Part shown: positions 42,637 through 51,205 of the stretch, in pieces
How positions within the stretch are numbered: the stretch's first letter is position 1
How the letters are laid out: the number at the start of each line of letters is the position of its first letter
Assembly: GCF_900313025.1 (NCBI RefSeq)
Contig: NZ_OMPQ01000011.1
Span: 186,001-250,000 of the forward strand
Direction: 5' to 3'
DNA: 64,000 nucleotides
From: Pseudophaeobacter sp. EL27
Lineage (GTDB): Bacteria; Pseudomonadota; Alphaproteobacteria; Rhodobacterales; Rhodobacteraceae
Made by a program: the position numbers and the translations under genes
Notes under the pieces: model-generated
What the model saw: only the letters and a program-made list of their open reading frames with translations
The model's database searches: none
What the model was told of the DNA's origin: nothing

Positions 42637-43761
42637 ATGATTTTCTTCCGTATTGCTGCTGGTCTCAGCCTTTGTCTGACCCTGGGCTGTACGGATCGTA
42701 GCCTGTCTCCGGTCACGCCCGAGGCCCTGACTGTTGGTACTCCAAAAACCATCTTTGTTGCCACCAACCGGGCCGAACTGCCGGATGGATCCTTTGGGCC
42801 GGAACGGAGCGAAGACTACAGCCTGTTGGAACTGACGGTCTCTATCCCGCCAAACCATACGCCGGGGATGCTGGAGTTTGGCTATGCAAACCCAGATCCC
42901 GAAACCGAATTCACCCTGGCTGCGCGTCATCAGTTCCAAGAGTTATCAGATTTTGATCGCCGCCTCAAAACCGAGTTAAACCAATACCCTCCTAATGAGC
43001 GGGACGTGCTGGTTTTTGTGCATGGCTTTAATAGCACCCAGACCGAGACCGCCTTTCGCGCGGCGCAGTTAGCCCATGATCTGAATACGCCGGGGGCTAC
43101 AATTGTCTATTCCTGGCCAAGCCTGGGTAGCCCGCTAGGCTATGCCTATGACGGCGACAGCGTCCTGTTTGCCCGCGATGGGTTGGAGCGGCTTTTGCGT
43201 CACCTGAAAAAGGCCGGAGCAAGGCGGATCGTTCTGGCAGCGCATTCCATGGGGTCTGTACTGGCAATGGAGGCCCTGCGTCAAATCGAAATCAGATCAC
43301 CCAATTGGTCGGAGCAAAGCCTTGCTGGGGTAATTCTGCTGTCACCAGATCTGGATCTCGATGTGTTCCGCAGCCAGCTGCAGCAATTCCAAAAGGTGCC
43401 GGAACCCTTTGTGGTCTTTGTATCGAGGAAGGACACGATTCTGAACATTTCCAGACGTATCCGCGGCACCCACAGCCGCGAGCGTCTGGGAAGTCTGAGC
43501 TCAATCGATGCAGTCTCTGACTTGCCGATAGAAATCATTGACACCACAGCCTTTGCGGAAAATGCAGGGTCCGGCCATTTTGTAACCGCAACCTCACCCA
43601 CGTTTCTCGCCCTGTTGAACGAAGCACAGGCAACCGAAGATGCCTTTGATACAAGGCCTCAGGTGGTGGCAGAGTTCACCGAAATCCTGCCAACAACCGT
43701 TATCGACAAAGATATGGTCGGCGCGGCCCAATTGGTCACCTTTACTGGCGGCGAGCGCTGA
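42637..43761 (+). CDS. Lipoprotein alpha/beta hydrolase (DUF900)
   Basis: A 374-residue hydrolase with a lipoprotein signal (L-T-L-G-C, lipidated Cys at residue 18). The nucleophile elbow is AHSMGS (GxSxG-like with Ala first), the oxyanion segment is VFVHGFNSTQTETAFRAAQL, and a catalytic His is likely in SGHFVTA. DUF900 proteins are usually about this size and exported; substrates are unknown. Single gene on its strand, convergent with the Smr gene. Confidence 0.85.
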   Translation: MIFFRIAAGLSLCLTLGCTDRSLSPVTPEALTVGTPKTIFVATNRAELPDGSFGPERSEDYSLLELTVSIPPNHTPGMLEFGYANPDPETEFTLAARHQFQELSDFDRRLKTELNQYPPNERDVLVFVHGFNSTQTETAFRAAQLAHDLNTPGATIVYSWPSLGSPLGYAYDGDSVLFARDGLERLLRHLKKAGARRIVLAAHSMGSVLAMEALRQIEIRSPNWSEQSLAGVILLSPDLDLDVFRSQLQQFQKVPEPFVVFVSRKDTILNISRRIRGTHSRERLGSLSSIDAVSDLPIEIIDTTAFAENAGSGHFVTATSPTFLALLNEAQATEDAFDTRPQVVAEFTEILPTTVIDKDMVGAAQLVTFTGGER

Positions 43762-43779
43762 ACCAGCCAGGATTCAGGC

Positions 43780-44379
43780 CTAGCGGGTGCGCCGCAGGTA
43801 GACGTAATAGGCGCCCTCTCCGCCATGGGTGACATGGGATTGAGTAACCTGCAAAACCGCCTGGGCCAGCGGCGGTAGCGCCAGCCATTGGGGCACGTGG
43901 TGGCGCAAAACGCCGCGCGGCACCGGTATCGGGCCGGGCGTGTCGCGGTCCTTGCCTTTGCCTGTGACCACCAGAACCAAGCGCTTCCCCGAGGCCTGAG
44001 CCGACAGGATGAACCGGGTGAGCGCCGGATGAGCGCTATCCACCCGCATGCCATGCAGATCAAGCTTGCCTTCGGGTTTCAACTTGCCGCGTTTCATCCG
44101 ACGAAAGGCCTTTTCATCCATCTGCAATGGGCTTGCCGCCAAGGCCTTGCCAGGTGTGGGCTTCAGACTGTGACGCTGCGGTTTTGGCTTGGCCCGACTG
44201 CCCAGTTCAAAGGCCTCCAGAAAACTCTCGGGACGTACCTGAGGCGCCTTTGCCGGTTTGGGTTTTGGCAGCGGCAGGCTGGGCGGAGTGGAATGGCTGC
44301 CCGGATGCAGCCGCTCGGCGTGTTCCACCACCTGATGCCACAGATCCACCTCTTCAGAAGTCAGTTTGCGCCTGCTCAT
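43780..44379 (-). CDS. Smr-domain protein
   Basis: A 199-residue protein with a basic, Pro/Lys-rich first half and a C-terminal Smr (small MutS-related) domain from about residue 100: KLDLHGMRVDSAHPAL, LVVTGKGKDRDTPGPI and the GEGAYYVYLRR end. Smr domains can nick DNA or cleave RNA. It overlaps mltA by one base and ends the Tim44-like - mltA - smr operon. Confidence 0.92.
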   Translation of the reverse strand: MSRRKLTSEEVDLWHQVVEHAERLHPGSHSTPPSLPLPKPKPAKAPQVRPESFLEAFELGSRAKPKPQRHSLKPTPGKALAASPLQMDEKAFRRMKRGKLKPEGKLDLHGMRVDSAHPALTRFILSAQASGKRLVLVVTGKGKDRDTPGPIPVPRGVLRHHVPQWLALPPLAQAVLQVTQSHVTHGGEGAYYVYLRRTR

Positions 44380-45455
44380 CAGTAGTCTTCCGGAACCAGC
44401 GCAAAGGCGCGTTGAATTGGCAGCAACACAACCATCCGGCCCGGATCGCGCAGCCGACCTGCGGCCTGACCTGCGCTATCGCCAGTGCCGTAAAAAACAT
44501 CTGCGCGCTGTGCGCCCTTGATAGCCGATCCGGTATCCTGCGCAATCATCAAGCGCCGCATCTGGGTTTCGCCGTCCTTTTCCATCCAGACAGGCGCGCC
44601 AAGCGGCGTAAATTTGGGATCCACCGCCAGGGTGCGCAGGGCTGTCACCGAGCGGTTCATGGCGCCAAACGGGCCTTTGGAAGGGCGGATTTTGCGAATT
44701 TCACGGAAGAAGACATATGAGGGGTTGTGCAACAGCAGCTCGCGCCCGGCAGCCGGATTGCGTCGGACCCAGGCCTTGATCACCTGGGCGCTGACCTGAT
44801 GCGCCTTGTAGATGCCACGGCGCACCAGTTCTGTACCGATGGAGCGATAGGGATGGCCATTGGCGCCACCATAACCCACCCGCAGCATGCCGCCACCGTT
44901 CAGGCGAATGCGGCCAGATCCTTGAATTTGCAGAAAGAACAGCTCAACCGGGTCATCAACCCAGGCGATCTCCAACCCGCGCCCCTGCATCACTGGCCCG
45001 TTCAGAATATCGCGGCGCGGCAACCAGGGATTGCTGTGTTTTGCCTCAGGCGGCATCCGGTAAACCGGGTAGCGAAAGCGCGAGGTGCGATAGCGGGACC
45101 CATCCAGCTCCGGTTCAAAATAACCTGTGAACAGGCCGGGGGTGCCATCTTCGATCAGCACCGGCCGAAAGAACAGCTCGAAAAAACTGCGCGCCCCCAC
45201 TGCGCCTTCCGTCTGGGAAGCGGACTGCGACTGGGATTGCGCCAAAGCACAAAGGTTCTGCCAGTCCTGATCCTTGAGATCAGGGCAGGTTTCCAGAAAG
45301 ACCTTGAGAGCCGCGGCGTGATTGTCTTTCTCCCAGCCCTTCAGCTGAGAGAAATCCAACATCTCATAGGTGGTTTCGGCGCCTGCGCCTGTGGCCATCA
45401 TCGCAGCCCCTGCAAGAACCGCAGCCCGGAAAAGATCCCGGAGCATTGCACTCAC
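44379..45455 (-). CDS. mltA: Membrane-bound lytic murein transglycosylase A
   Basis: MltA cleaves peptidoglycan glycan strands to 1,6-anhydro products. A signal sequence (residues 1-27, AAVLAGAAMMATGAGA) is followed by the MltA barrel (GLFTGYFEPELDGS, RYPVYRMPP) and the 3D domain with the catalytic Asp (MIAQDTGSAIKGAQRADVFYG). Unlike E. coli MltA there is no clear lipobox, so it may be soluble in the periplasm. It overlaps the Tim44-like gene by four bases. Confidence 0.95.
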   Translation of the reverse strand: MSAMLRDLFRAAVLAGAAMMATGAGAETTYEMLDFSQLKGWEKDNHAAALKVFLETCPDLKDQDWQNLCALAQSQSQSASQTEGAVGARSFFELFFRPVLIEDGTPGLFTGYFEPELDGSRYRTSRFRYPVYRMPPEAKHSNPWLPRRDILNGPVMQGRGLEIAWVDDPVELFFLQIQGSGRIRLNGGGMLRVGYGGANGHPYRSIGTELVRRGIYKAHQVSAQVIKAWVRRNPAAGRELLLHNPSYVFFREIRKIRPSKGPFGAMNRSVTALRTLAVDPKFTPLGAPVWMEKDGETQMRRLMIAQDTGSAIKGAQRADVFYGTGDSAGQAAGRLRDPGRMVVLLPIQRAFALVPEDY

Positions 45456-46108
45456 CCGTCCGTGGCGACCAACTGCCAGTTTGGATCATCACCACCCATG
45501 CTGCGGGCAAAGACCCAGATATCTTTCTGGCGTTTGATCGCTTTGGCATCGCCTTCGACGATTTCACCTTCGCGGTTGCGCACAACCGAGGTCAGCTCTC
45601 CGACAAAACGCATGGTCAGTTCGGCAACGCCGGTGGTTTCATCAAAGATCGCATCCACCACAGCGGTTTCACGCACCCCGATGAACTCCGCCTCGATGGT
45701 CAAACCCTGATCTTCGCGCTGTGCAACGGCCTCGACAAAGCTGTCAAAAACATCCTCGGCAAGAAAGTTCTGAATATCGTCCAAGGCACCCTGCTCAAAT
45801 CCCATCAGGATCATTTCATAGGCGCTGCGGGCTCCCTGAACAAATTCACCCACCTGGAACGAAGGCTCGACCCGCTTCATTGCTGCCAGCGCCTTTGCCT
45901 GTTCCGACCCTTCTTCGACATAGTCGGTAATGTCGCGGTCCGGTCCGCCCTCGATCACTTCGAGGTCCGGTCCATTGCTGCGCTTTTGTGAAGGGGCAAC
46001 CTGTGGTTTCTCAAACCCTTCGCGTGTGCCCAGAACGCTTCTGAGACGCAGGATCAAAAACACCGCAATGCCGGCCAAAACCAAAAGACTAATCAAAGGC
46101 GACTCCAT
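45452..46108 (-). CDS. Tim44-like (TimA) inner-membrane adaptor
   Basis: A 218-residue protein with one N-terminal membrane helix (ISLLVLAGIAVFLILRL), a charged linker, and a C-terminal Tim44 domain from about residue 75 (FQVGEFVQGARSAYEMILMGFEQGALDDIQNFLAEDVFDSF, then WVFARSMGGDDPNWQLVATDG). Alphaproteobacterial TimA proteins are relatives of mitochondrial Tim44; their partners are poorly known. It leads an operon with mltA and smr, and fxsA and secB diverge from it. Confidence 0.9.
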   Translation of the reverse strand: MESPLISLLVLAGIAVFLILRLRSVLGTREGFEKPQVAPSQKRSNGPDLEVIEGGPDRDITDYVEEGSEQAKALAAMKRVEPSFQVGEFVQGARSAYEMILMGFEQGALDDIQNFLAEDVFDSFVEAVAQREDQGLTIEAEFIGVRETAVVDAIFDETTGVAELTMRFVGELTSVVRNREGEIVEGDAKAIKRQKDIWVFARSMGGDDPNWQLVATDG

Positions 46109-46224
46109 AAGAACCTCTCGCTGGATATTCCAAGCCCGATTTGAAACCCGGGCGTTCTCTCCTTATGTAGGGGGTCAAGGGTGGCAAGTCTACCGTCCAG
46201 CGTATGTTCAGAGGAAACCGCTAA

Positions 46225-46755
46225 ATGTATCTTTTTCTCGCCTTTCTGATGGTGCCTCTCATTGAAATTGGCCTGTTCATCCAGGTCGGCGGCGCGATTG
46301 GTCTGTGGCCGACTTTGGCCATCGTGGTGCTGACTGCGGTGCTGGGCACCACCCTCGTGCGCTCGCAGGGGCGACTGGCGATGGGACAGATGCGAAACTC
46401 CTTTCAGACCCTGTCTGATCCGGCCGAACCGTTGGCCCATGGGGCGATGATCCTATTTGCCGGCGCGCTCTTGTTGACGCCTGGCTTTTTCACCGATGCC
46501 TTTGGATTTGCGCTGCTGATGCCGCCGGTGCGGATCGCGGTCTATCGCTACATCAGCAAGCGGGTCACGGTGGCGCAGTTCCAGATGGGATCGGGCACCA
46601 TGCATGGATCCGGTATGCCAGGGCAGGGGCAACCGCGCAGCGGGCACCACGCGCAGCATCCGGGACAGGGTGATGTCATTGACGGTGATTTTGAGGAGGT
46701 GACGCCAAGGAAGCCCAATCAAAAGCCATCAGGCTGGGTCGAAGGGCCAAAATAA
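46225..46755 (+). CDS. fxsA: FxsA-family membrane protein
   Basis: A 176-residue inner-membrane protein with the FxsA domain over residues 1-125: LFLAFLMVPLIEIGLFIQVGGAIGLWPTL, then LVRSQG, and the second hydrophobic region ILFAGALLLTPGFFTDAFGFALLMPPVR. In E. coli, FxsA relieves phage T7 exclusion when overproduced. The tail is Gly/Gln-rich and hydrophilic. It precedes secB by 91 bases. Confidence 0.93.
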   Translation: MYLFLAFLMVPLIEIGLFIQVGGAIGLWPTLAIVVLTAVLGTTLVRSQGRLAMGQMRNSFQTLSDPAEPLAHGAMILFAGALLLTPGFFTDAFGFALLMPPVRIAVYRYISKRVTVAQFQMGSGTMHGSGMPGQGQPRSGHHAQHPGQGDVIDGDFEEVTPRKPNQKPSGWVEGPK

Positions 46756-46846
46756 ACCGTCACATCCCTGTGGTTGTTCCTAGCCGTTGAGATACCGGAA
46801 CCAAGCTGTTAAGCACGGTCCAAACTGATTTTTTAGGAGTATCTCA

Positions 46847-47332
46847 ATGGCCGAGAATGGCGCAAACGGGGGCGCACAGCAGCCCCAGGTCCAGATGAAT
46901 ATCCTGGGTCAATACATCCGTGACATGTCCTTTGAAAACGTCATGGCCCAAAAAGGCGCCGGTGGCGAAGTTCAGCCCGACGTCAATGTTTCGGTCAACC
47001 TGGATGCCAAGAAACGTTCGGTTGAGAACCAGTATGAGGTCATGACCAAGCTGAACATCGAGTCCAAGAACAAAGAGGGCGGCGACGTTCTGTTTGTGCT
47101 GGAGATCGAATATATCGGCGTCTTCAACATCGAAGGTGTGCCAGAAGACCAGCTGCACCCCTTCCTGCTGATCGAATGCCCCCGCATGACCTTCCCCTTC
47201 CTGCGTCGCATCGTGTCGGACATCACCCGTGACGGTGGCTTCCCGCCGCTGAACCTGGACAACATCGACTTTGTCGCGATCTACCGGAACGAACTGTCCC
47301 GCCGTCAGGCCGAGGCCGCTCCGCAGCAGTAA
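46847..47332 (+). CDS. secB: Protein-export chaperone SecB
   Basis: SecB keeps preproteins unfolded and delivers them to SecA. The sequence contains NILGQYIRDMSFENVMAQ, VFNIEGVPEDQLHPFLLIECPRMTFPFLRRIVSDITRDGGFPP and DFVAIYR, all classical. Length 161. A TTAGGAG site supports the start. It ends at a strong bidirectional terminator facing dnaQ. Confidence 0.97.
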   Translation: MAENGANGGAQQPQVQMNILGQYIRDMSFENVMAQKGAGGEVQPDVNVSVNLDAKKRSVENQYEVMTKLNIESKNKEGGDVLFVLEIEYIGVFNIEGVPEDQLHPFLLIECPRMTFPFLRRIVSDITRDGGFPPLNLDNIDFVAIYRNELSRRQAEAAPQQ

Positions 47333-47351
47333 TCTGCGCAGAGATGAAAAC

Positions 47352-47390
47352 AAAAACGCCGTTGACCCATGTCAGCGGCGTTTTTTATTT
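47352..47390. terminator. Bidirectional terminator between secB and dnaQ
   Basis: A 15-bp stem with one G-U pair (AAAAACGCCGTTGAC / GTCAGCGGCGTTTTT) ends in TTTTTTATTT on the plus strand and an A-rich mirror on the other. Confidence 0.92.
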
Positions 47391-47408
47391 ATCGAAAGCA
47401 GGGTCTCT

Positions 47409-48137
47409 CTAGCCCTGTTTTTGGTTCCAAAGGGCATCTTCACCCATTTTGGCAACAAAGGCCTCATGCGCCTCGGCCTCTTGTGCGGTCAAACGGGACG
47501 ACAGCGGGGTCGGGCGTGGGGCAGGGCGCCAATCCTCGACAACCTGGCCACCAGAGCTGGCGGTTGTGGAGAGGCCAAAGTCCGGCTGGCGTCCACCAAT
47601 GAGCTCCAGATAGACATCCGCAAGAATTTCGGAATCGAGCAGAGCGCCGTGCAGGGTTCGGTTGCTGTTGTCGATATGAAACCGGCGGCACAGGGCATCC
47701 AGCGTGGCCGGTGAGCCGGGGAAGCGTTTGCGGGCAATCGCCAATGTGTCCAGCGCCTGCTCCATTGGCAGTGTGCGCAGGCCCATCCGGTCCAGCTCGA
47801 AGTTGAGGAACTTCATATCAAAGCTGGCGTTGTGGATCACCATCTGTGAATCCCGCACAAAATCCAGGAAGGCCTGGCCAAATTTGGCAAAGACTGGCTT
47901 GTCGCGCAGGGTGATCTGACCTTTTTCCGGTTTTTGCGGCGGTTCCAGCAGGTCTGGCCCGATACCATGCACACCAAAGGCCTCCTGCGGCATGCCGCGT
48001 TCGGGGTTGATATAGACGTGAAAGGTCTCGCCCGTTGGCATGTGGTTGAGCAGCTCTACGGCGCCGATTTCGACGATGCGATCGCCGGAAAAAGGATCAA
48101 AACCTGTGGTCTCAGTATCGAGAACGATTTCACGCAT
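47409..48137 (-). CDS. dnaQ: DNA polymerase III epsilon (proofreading exonuclease) subunit
   Basis: The 3'-5' exonuclease that proofreads replication. DEDDh motifs are DTETTGFDP (Exo I), HNASFDMKFLN (Exo II) and HGALLDSEILADVYLELIGG (Exo III). I start at 48137, which gives the standard MREIVLDTETTG N-terminus and 242 residues; the longer in-frame reading is coaE sequence. It is the last gene of the maf-aroE-coaE-dnaQ operon and overlaps coaE by 8 bases. Confidence 0.96.
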   Translation of the reverse strand: MREIVLDTETTGFDPFSGDRIVEIGAVELLNHMPTGETFHVYINPERGMPQEAFGVHGIGPDLLEPPQKPEKGQITLRDKPVFAKFGQAFLDFVRDSQMVIHNASFDMKFLNFELDRMGLRTLPMEQALDTLAIARKRFPGSPATLDALCRRFHIDNSNRTLHGALLDSEILADVYLELIGGRQPDFGLSTTASSGGQVVEDWRPAPRPTPLSSRLTAQEAEAHEAFVAKMGEDALWNQKQG

Positions 48138-48723
48138 CTTTTGCTGTCTTTCTGATCTGGTCCAGGATTGCCCGCACCTGAGTTTCGGCATGGTCCAGGG
48201 TATCAGTTTCGATAATGAAATCCGACCGGGCACATTTTTCGTCGATGGGCATCTGTTTTGCCAGGATCTGTTCGAACTGAGCTTCCGTCATGGTGCCGCG
48301 CTCCAATACCCGCGCCCGCTGGGTGGCTGCGTCGACCCGCACACAGGCCACAGCATCCATGGCAGCGTCACCGCCGGTTTCAAACAGCAGCGGAATATCA
48401 AAAACCAGAACATCGCTGGTTGCCTGATCCCGAAAGGCCTGCCTGTCCGCCGCCAGTAGCGGATGAACAATTGCCTCTAGCTGGGCAAAGGCTGCGGGAT
48501 CTTTAGCGAGGATCTGTTTCAAAGCCGCACGGCTGACGGCTTCCTCAACAATGGCGGAGGGAAATGCCGCCCGCATCGGGGCAACAGCTGCGCCACCAGC
48601 AGCATAAAGCCGATGCACCGCTGCATCCGCGTCCCAGATGGCACAGCCCATCTGTTCAAACAGACCGGCAGTGGTGCTCTTGCCCATACCGATGGAACCC
48701 GTCAGCCCAAGATGAAATGTCAT
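48130..48723 (-). CDS. coaE: Dephospho-CoA kinase
   Basis: CoaE performs the last step of coenzyme A synthesis. The P-loop is LTGSIGMGKSTT at residues 6-17, with DADAAVHRLYAAGG and VFDIPLLFETGGD downstream. Length 197. It overlaps aroE by four bases and dnaQ by eight. Confidence 0.96.
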   Translation of the reverse strand: MTFHLGLTGSIGMGKSTTAGLFEQMGCAIWDADAAVHRLYAAGGAAVAPMRAAFPSAIVEEAVSRAALKQILAKDPAAFAQLEAIVHPLLAADRQAFRDQATSDVLVFDIPLLFETGGDAAMDAVACVRVDAATQRARVLERGTMTEAQFEQILAKQMPIDEKCARSDFIIETDTLDHAETQVRAILDQIRKTAKDA

Positions 48724-49553
48724 CGCAGAGCCGCCGCGCGCGTGGCGGTATCCACATCAGGACGCTGACCAAACCAACGTTCAAAACCGGGAACCGCCTG
48801 ATGCAGCAGCATGCCCAAGCCATCAACCACAGTGCAGCCGACGTCTTCGGCGGCCTGCAACAGATCGGTTTTAAGAGGGGAGTAGATCAGATCGGTGACA
48901 ACCATATTTGGCTTTAACCCATCCAGTGGCACCCGCAGGCGCGGTTTGCCAACCATGCCAAGCGAGGTGGTGTTCACCACCAGGGCTGCATCTTCGATAA
49001 TATTGCCAGCCAATACCCAGTCCACAACCTGAATACGCTTGCCAAATTCTTTCTGAAGCTGCTCAGCCCGTTCACGGGTACGATTGGTCAGCAGGATTTC
49101 CGGCACGCCAGCCTCGATCAGAGAGGCAACAACCGCACGACAGGCCCCGCCGGCGCCCAACACCGCCGCCGGTCCGCTCGCCGGAACCCAATCCGGGGCA
49201 CCCTGGTGCAGGTTGGTGATAAACCCATAACCATCTGTGTTATCAGCCAGAATGCTGCCATCACTGCGAAAAATGATAGTATTGGCCGCACCCATCAGTT
49301 TGGCCCGGTCGGTGACCTTATCCGCGATCTTCATCACCGCTTCTTTGTGCGGGATGGTGACATTGACACCGACAAACCCCGCCTTGGGCAGGGTCCGGAT
49401 CACCGTCTCCAGATCTTCCGGTTCCACATGCATCGGGACATAGTGTCCGGCTATGCCATGCGCCTTGAGCCAATGTGTTTGCAACTGTGGCGATTTGGAA
49501 TGTGCCACAGGGCAGCCGATCACGCCGGCCAGAGGGATCTTTTTATCGCTCAT
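48720..49553 (-). CDS. aroE: Shikimate dehydrogenase
   Basis: AroE reduces 3-dehydroshikimate with NADPH in aromatic amino acid synthesis. Substrate residues lie in HSKSPQLQTHWL and VNVTIPHKEAVM (catalytic Lys), the NADP fold in AVLGAGGACRAVVASL, and the specificity loop in NRTRERAEQL. Length 277. Tightly overlapped on both sides in the operon. Confidence 0.97.
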   Translation of the reverse strand: MSDKKIPLAGVIGCPVAHSKSPQLQTHWLKAHGIAGHYVPMHVEPEDLETVIRTLPKAGFVGVNVTIPHKEAVMKIADKVTDRAKLMGAANTIIFRSDGSILADNTDGYGFITNLHQGAPDWVPASGPAAVLGAGGACRAVVASLIEAGVPEILLTNRTRERAEQLQKEFGKRIQVVDWVLAGNIIEDAALVVNTTSLGMVGKPRLRVPLDGLKPNMVVTDLIYSPLKTDLLQAAEDVGCTVVDGLGMLLHQAVPGFERWFGQRPDVDTATRAAALR

Positions 49554-50149
49554 TGATCAATTACACCCTGTAGTCCCAGATAGTTGAGCAGTTCCACCAG
49601 AGGTAGTCCCAGAACATTAAAGTAACTCCCTTCAATGTTGGAAAACAAGCGCACGCCTTCCTCTTCCAGTTTATAGGCCCCAACGGCATGTTGAATGCTC
49701 TGCCAATTGCGCGCCACATAAGAGGAAAGATAGCCATCCGAACAGTCGTGCATCCGCAGCCGCACCTGTCCCACATGACGCCAGATCGGTTCTCCGTCAC
49801 GATAGATCACCGCGGCAGACAAGAGCATGTGTCGTTTTCCACGCATGGCACTAAGCTGCGCCAGCGCTTCCTCTTCGGTTTTGGGCTTTGACAGCAGCGC
49901 CCCTTCAAAATCGAGCACCTGATCACAGCCCAAAACCAGCGGTCCTGGGTTCTTCATGCTCACCTTGCGCGCCTTTGCCTCGGCCAGGGCATCGGCAATA
50001 TCACGCGGGCCGGCCCCTTCCGCCAAAAGTGCGGCTTTGATCGCTTCTTCATCGACGCGGGCCACCTGGACCTCAAAGGGCACGGCGGCCTGACGCAGAA
50101 GCTGGGCACGGATCTCGGAACCGGAAGCCAACAGGATGTGGGCAGACAT
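49550..50149 (-). CDS. maf: Maf-family nucleoside triphosphate pyrophosphatase
   Basis: Maf proteins hydrolyse modified or canonical NTPs and dTTP/UTP to monophosphates. The N-terminus (ILLASGSEIRAQLL), VARVDEEAIKAAL and LVLGCDQVLDFEGALLSKP are family motifs; this version has DFEG where many have a Gly-rich loop. Length 199. It is the first gene of the left arm from the predicted origin, and a DnaA-like box overlaps its start codon. Confidence 0.93.
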   Translation of the reverse strand: MSAHILLASGSEIRAQLLRQAAVPFEVQVARVDEEAIKAALLAEGAGPRDIADALAEAKARKVSMKNPGPLVLGCDQVLDFEGALLSKPKTEEEALAQLSAMRGKRHMLLSAAVIYRDGEPIWRHVGQVRLRMHDCSDGYLSSYVARNWQSIQHAVGAYKLEEEGVRLFSNIEGSYFNVLGLPLVELLNYLGLQGVIDQ

Positions 50150-50561
50150 GTGGAAAACCCCATGGAAAAGATGCGCAAGTTTGTAGGATGGTTTGTATGG
50201 TTTTCCGAGGTTTTAGCAAGTGCACAGGAAAACCCAAAATTCCACGAAAGGATCCGCTGATTCCTCCGCCGTGGATTGGGATAACTCGTGAAACCGGGAT
50301 ATCTGTGATCTCCCCGATTCCTCCAAGGGTTATCCCCATAGTAATCTTAGTTAACAGAAGGTTAATTTCCCTTATTTCTAAGTGCGTTAACCAAAGTGTC
50401 ACCAATGTGGCGACATTGGGGCAGTATATCTATCCACCTTGGGGATAAGGCGGTGAAGGACTGAATAATCCACTGAAATCCATGCCCCTACAAAAACATC
50501 ATCCTTTAAATCTTTCTTTATTATTATAAGGGTGGCCTAACAAAGCCCGAGAGAGAGACCG
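50150..50561. other. Predicted chromosomal replication origin (oriC)
   Basis: This 412-base gap has no gene. It holds DnaA-like 9-mers: TTATCCCCA at 50330-50338 and, reversed, at 50440-50448 (each one mismatch from TTATCCACA), TTTTCCACA reversed at 50149-50157 (one mismatch), and two-mismatch boxes at 50276-50284, 50430-50438 and 50466-50474. A perfect CtrA box lies at 50351-50365. An AT-rich tract at about 50489-50530 could be the unwinding element. Genes on both sides are transcribed away from it, maf-aroE-coaE-dnaQ to the left and hemJ-rho-mnmE-mnmG-rsmG-parAB to the right, as around other alphaproteobacterial origins. Confidence 0.8.
50351..50365. promoter_or_regulatory. CtrA box inside the predicted oriC
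   Basis: TTAACAGAAGGTTAA is a perfect TTAA-N7-TTAA, between the two best DnaA-like boxes. In Caulobacter, CtrA bound at the origin blocks initiation. Confidence 0.7.
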
Positions 50562-51017
50562 ATGGACCTGACAGACTGGATGTTCACCCTCTACCCATAT
50601 GCCAAATCGCTGCACATCATGGCGGTGCTCAGCTGGATGGCGGGTTTGTTCTATCTCCCACGCCTGTTCGTGTATCACGTGGAGCAGGCTGAGAAGGTTC
50701 CTGAAAGCCTGTCGATCTTTGTCACCATGGAACAGAAACTGCATCGTTTCATCATGCGCCCGGCAATGATGGCGACCTGGGGGGCAGGCTTGTTCATGGC
50801 GGCAACCCCAGGATTGGTCGATTGGGGCTCTGTGTGGCCCTGGAGCAAGGCTCTGGCGGTAATTGGCATGACCTGGTTCCACTATTGGCTTTTGATGCGC
50901 CAGCGGGACTTTGCTGCGGGTCAGAACAAACTCAGTGGGCGGCGCTATCGCATGATGAATGAAGTCCCGACGCTGTTGATGGTGGTGATCGTGGTCTCGG
51001 TGATCTTCAAGTTCTGA
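50562..51017 (+). CDS. hemJ: Protoporphyrinogen oxidase HemJ
   Basis: HemJ is the membrane protoporphyrinogen IX oxidase of most alphaproteobacteria. The 151-residue protein has four membrane helices; conserved His lies in SLHIMAVLSWMAGLFYLPRLFVYH, and KxxWFHYWL and SGRRYRMMNEVPTLLM are family segments. It is the first gene to the right of the predicted origin and precedes rho by 188 bases. Confidence 0.95.
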   Translation: MDLTDWMFTLYPYAKSLHIMAVLSWMAGLFYLPRLFVYHVEQAEKVPESLSIFVTMEQKLHRFIMRPAMMATWGAGLFMAATPGLVDWGSVWPWSKALAVIGMTWFHYWLLMRQRDFAAGQNKLSGRRYRMMNEVPTLLMVVIVVSVIFKF

Positions 51018-51205
51018 TGGGTGCAGGTCACTGGCAGGCTCAAGACGCTCACAGAGCGGCTGTAGCGCCTCTGGAGAGGCTGTTTGACTTATCAGCCCTC
51101 AGCCCCTATGTATGGCCCCCAACAGGCCCGTCCGGGCACTTGTGTTCTCCGAACTTGATAATAGCAGCACTCCCCAAATAGCCGGGGCAAAAAGGCCATA
51201 TATTG

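Noticed and set aside
50280-50295. Half parS (CGTGAAAC) inside the predicted origin
   Set aside because: Only 10 of 16 positions match and the left half is absent.
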